Assembly (NCBI GenBank): GCA_903862805.1
Contig: CAIOZP010000650.1
Span: forward strand, 1-7,256
DNA length: 7,256 bases
Source of the DNA: an uncultured Fibrobacterota bacterium
Lineage (GTDB): Bacteria > Fibrobacterota > Chitinivibrionia > Chitinivibrionales > CAIOZP01
Direction of reading: 5' to 3'
Each line of letters opens with the position of its first letter. Position 1 is the first letter of the stretch. Both the position numbers and the translations under genes were made by a program. This document shows positions 5,140 through 7,256 of this stretch, piece by piece. A model generated the notes under the pieces. It saw only the letters and a program-made list of their open reading frames with translations. It searched no databases and was not told where the DNA came from.

Positions 5140-5829
5140 ATGGTGCAGACTGAACTTATCAGCCGCAGTCCGCTTCGCATCCTCGAAAGATCAACACACG
5201 GCGGTGTTGGTAAAGGGAATATCGGGGTGATAGCGGGAACAAAAGGCAGCGGAGCGACCGCTTGTCTGGTACACATAGCCACCGATCAGCTTTTCCAGAA
5301 CCGACACGTCGTTCATATCTCCTTCCTCGAATCCACTCAACACATTATCTCTTGGTATGAAGACATCTTTTCAGAGATTTCCAAGCGTTACAAACTCGAC
5401 AATGCAATGACTGTTCACGATGAAATCGTGAAGAATCGTGTTGTAATCAACTTCGCTCAGAGCGGTGTCCATGCTGCCGAGATGGAGAAAAGCCTTGCCG
5501 CGCTTGTCGAAAAGGCGCATTTCAATGCCGAAGTCGTTGTGATTGACAACTATGACTTCACAATAAGCTCTGTTGAGGAACTTGCCGAGCTAAAGGGTTT
5601 TGCCGAGAAATTCGGGCTGGAACTCTGGTTCTCTGCCTGTATATCCGACAACGACGGCGTTGGAGTTCCGAAAGAACTCGAAAAACTTGCAGAGGAAATG
5701 TGCGTGATCATTCGTCTGAAACAAACCAAAGATCACGTGCATCTGAAACTCGTGAAAGACCATGATTCTGTTCCGAGTGATCTGCATCTTGCTTTGGATC
5801 CAGTTGTTCTTCTTATTGCAGAGGAATGA
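5140..5829 (+). CDS. RecA/DnaB/KaiC-fold P-loop protein with degenerate Walker A motif
   Basis: A 229-residue cytoplasmic protein. The layout follows the RecA-like core of DnaB/KaiC. A P-loop-like GTKGSGAT (33-40) leads into a helix, then HISFLES (59-65) carries a Glu at 64 where DnaB-type proteins have their catalytic Glu. A Walker B-like EVVVIDNYDF (131-140) has Asp136, a LELWFSACI strand (160-168) follows, and ELEKLAEEMCVIIRL (179-193) leads to a final LKLVKDHD segment (202-209). This matches the 'residue-pair, then K-x-R' end of DnaB-type ATPases in position. The invariant Walker A Lys is Ala39, and the terminal K-x-R-type finger reads Lys-Asp-His-Asp. It may therefore bind nucleotide weakly or not hydrolyse it, acting as a regulatory or scaffold pseudo-ATPase. 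The family is assigned by pattern only and the precise function is unknown. It has a strong AAGGAGG site and is followed 11 bases after its stop by a GC-rich terminator, so it is probably transcribed alone. Confidence 0.88.
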   Translation: MVQTELISRSPLRILERSTHGGVGKGNIGVIAGTKGSGATACLVHIATDQLFQNRHVVHISFLESTQHIISWYEDIFSEISKRYKLDNAMTVHDEIVKNRVVINFAQSGVHAAEMEKSLAALVEKAHFNAEVVVIDNYDFTISSVEELAELKGFAEKFGLELWFSACISDNDGVGVPKELEKLAEEMCVIIRLKQTKDHVHLKLVKDHDSVPSDLHLALDPVVLLIAEE

Positions 5830-5840
5830 TCTTTTTTATT

Positions 5841-5878
5841 GCGGCGCCGTGAATATCTCCGGCGCCGCTTCTTTAATT
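5841..5878 (+). terminator. Intrinsic terminator after the P-loop-fold gene
   Basis: GCGGCGCCG (5841-5849) pairs perfectly with CGGCGCCGC (5860-5868) around a 10-base loop, followed by TTCTTTAATT. The stem is very stable and begins 11 bases after the TGA at 5827-5829. The T-tract is interrupted, so some read-through into the gene at 5890 is possible. That gene has no obvious promoter of its own between here and its start. Confidence 0.75.
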
Positions 5879-5889
5879 CCGGACAAGAA

Positions 5890-7256
5890 ATGACCTATCG
5901 TAGAGAGATTGCCTTTTTATCAAGCCTGATGCTGTTAAGCGGCATGGCCGTGGCTCAGCAGATTGTGTCGCTTCCGGCAATCGTTGAAAAGGTATCAGGA
6001 GCTGCATCTATCAGCGCGGCACAGACGCCAGCGAAGCCTGTCACCGAAAACATGCGCGTTCAACCGGGTTCAAAAATTTCTGCCGACTCTGCGAGTGTTC
6101 AGCTTTCACTTGATGAAGACGCTACTGTCACGATTGAAAAGGGTGTTCTCTCAATAGACAAGCTTGCGAAAATTGCCTCGACCGATGGCCGCAGATTTCT
6201 GATAACGCTTTCGTCGGGAACCTTGCATGTACGAATGCAACCGGGTGACAGTACAACGCTGCTTTTTACGGTCAACACACCAAACGCTTACGTTCACCTT
6301 CAAAATGCCGATGCGGATATTAGCGTCGATAAGAAAACCACGACACTCGATGTGATCCGCAGTTCTGCAAAGATCCAGCTCATTTCCAACAGCCTTAAAA
6401 CCGTTGTGTTTACAAACTGCCGCGCTGTCGCCGACGACGCCGCGAAAACTCTTTCCATTTCGCCGTTCAAACCAGCCGGTTCGCAAGTTGTCAAGTCGGC
6501 GCAAAACAATACGAAGGTTGCCATTCTTTCGATCCAGTCGCAGACGATGCAGGCGAAGAGCCTTGATCCGCTCTCTGATTTTGTCGCCGATGAAATTCGG
6601 AAGAAAGGTGACTCGCATGTGCTTTTCCTCGATGATGTGCGCGAGCTTCTGCGTTCCGAAGGCCACGAGAGTCTGCTCAACTGCTTCACTGATTCGTGCA
6701 TAAGCAAAATCGGCACATTGATCGGTGTCGATATGGTTGTAATCGGCAAGGTCGGACAGATAGGTTCGCAATACACCTTCGATCTCAAGGCCATCGACGT
6801 TCAACGTGACCGGACTCTTTCACGTGCAAACATGTCCGTCGAAAACGATCTTGGAAACATGTTCAAGGAAATTCCTTCGGCAATCGACAGAATGGTTCCC
6901 GACTTTCAGGCGCTCAATCAGTCGAACTCCGCAGATGCCGCTGACAGCGATAACGGAGTTACGCCCAAGGCAAAAGACGAAATCGTCTGGATCAACGGCG
7001 GAAAATTCACGATGGGCTCGAACATGACGGAAGGCGATGGCGACGAAACGCCTCGTCACGATGTGACACTTTCCGGTTTCTATATGGACAAATACGAAGC
7101 AACCCGTGCCTCTTTCGAAAAAATGATGGGATACAACCCATCCAGTTTCAAAGGTTGTCCCAACTGCCCGATCGACAATATTTCCTGGAAGGAAGCCGCT
7201 GACTATTGCAACAAACGCGGCATGAGACTGCCGACCGAAGCCGAGTGGGAATATGC
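5890..7256 (+). CDS. Exported FecR / TolB-CsgG-like / FGE-sulfatase fusion protein (3' end outside window)
   Basis: An open frame from ATG 5890 runs without a stop to the window end (455 codons plus 2 bases), so the C-terminus is missing. Residues 1-23 are a signal peptide (Arg4-Arg5, hydrophobic core, Ala-Val-Ala before Gln-Gln), placing the protein in the periplasm or at the surface. Residues of about 52-165 resemble a FecR domain, including SGTLHVRM at 109-116 and FTVNTP at 126-131. Residues 209-340 resemble the TolB-N/CsgG-like domain: KVAILSI first, then two cysteines at 265 and 270 before IGTLIGVDMVVIGKV. From 365 the FGE-sulfatase (SUMF1/EgtB/PvdO) fold begins: GGKFTMGS at 370-377, ISWKEAADYCNKRGMRLPTEAEWEY at 431-454 (one short of the whole family block). 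The fold's copper-binding cysteines would lie beyond the window, so enzyme activity cannot be judged; many such domains in surface proteins are non-catalytic. No strong ribosome-binding site is visible, only GGA at 5881-5883; the start is chosen for the signal peptide. Confidence 0.92.
   Translation, partial: MTYRREIAFLSSLMLLSGMAVAQQIVSLPAIVEKVSGAASISAAQTPAKPVTENMRVQPGSKISADSASVQLSLDEDATVTIEKGVLSIDKLAKIASTDGRRFLITLSSGTLHVRMQPGDSTTLLFTVNTPNAYVHLQNADADISVDKKTTTLDVIRSSAKIQLISNSLKTVVFTNCRAVADDAAKTLSISPFKPAGSQVVKSAQNNTKVAILSIQSQTMQAKSLDPLSDFVADEIRKKGDSHVLFLDDVRELLRSEGHESLLNCFTDSCISKIGTLIGVDMVVIGKVGQIGSQYTFDLKAIDVQRDRTLSRANMSVENDLGNMFKEIPSAIDRMVPDFQALNQSNSADAADSDNGVTPKAKDEIVWINGGKFTMGSNMTEGDGDETPRHDVTLSGFYMDKYEATRASFEKMMGYNPSSFKGCPNCPIDNISWKEAADYCNKRGMRLPTEAEWEY

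Noticed and set aside
5118..5140. TGGCAC as a sigma-54 -24 element
   Set aside because: No GC/TTGCW element follows at the required spacing; the bases there are the ribosome-binding site.
6151..6804. 217-codon and 164-codon minus-strand frames opposite the FecR/FGE gene
   Set aside because: Antisense shadows; the plus strand reads open without a stop from 5890 to 7256 with clear domain motifs.

Overview
The window looks like chromosomal DNA from a free-living Gram-negative bacterium of the Fibrobacterota/Chitinivibrionia type, or another member of the FCB group. This is inferred from gene content only. There is a secreted beta-helix protein ending in a type IX-like (Por) sorting tail, a possible remnant of a second such tail, a FecR / TolB-CsgG-like / FGE-sulfatase fusion protein, and strong AGGAGG ribosome-binding sites. 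No rRNA, tRNA, CRISPR array or intact mobile element was seen.

Layout. (1) Positions 17-2026, minus strand: a two-gene sensory operon, made of a membrane-anchored methyl-accepting chemotaxis protein followed 57 bases later by a 194-residue protein with a Cys-Asn-Pro-Tyr-Pro-Cys-Asp-Phe-Asp motif that resembles V4R/H-NOX-fold small-molecule sensors. The operon ends at a clear intrinsic terminator. (2) Positions 2027-2685: a 659-base stretch without an intact gene. It holds a likely MCP promoter, a 59-codon minus-strand fragment resembling the end of a type IX cargo protein, a palindrome with an overlapping alternative hairpin, and a duplicated ribosome-binding-site/start-codon module (90-base period) that opens two 10-11 codon ORFs. 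(3) Positions 2686-4830, plus strand: a 714-residue secreted beta-helix protein with nine visible rungs, a 'choice-of-anchor' module and a sorting tail. (4) Positions 4831-5139: an intergenic stretch with a 12-bp perfect inverted repeat just after the stop codon, a weak promoter, a six-codon ORF with its own ribosome-binding site, and a small palindrome next to the ribosome-binding site of the following gene. (5) Positions 5140-5829: a RecA/DnaB/KaiC-like P-loop-fold protein whose Walker A motif lacks its lysine, followed by a 9-bp GC-rich terminator. (6) Positions 5890-7256: the first 455 codons of an exported FecR / TolB-CsgG-like / FGE-sulfatase fusion protein that runs off the window.

The MCP and the small sensor very probably work together, because they share an operon and the MCP has no ligand-binding domain of its own. 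The three plus-strand genes are separated by terminator-like or long leader sequences and are probably separate transcription units. Two of their products are exported to the envelope or cell surface. The least explained parts are the duplicated mini-ORF module at 2340-2493, the degenerate P-loop protein, and the inverted repeat at 4851-4897.
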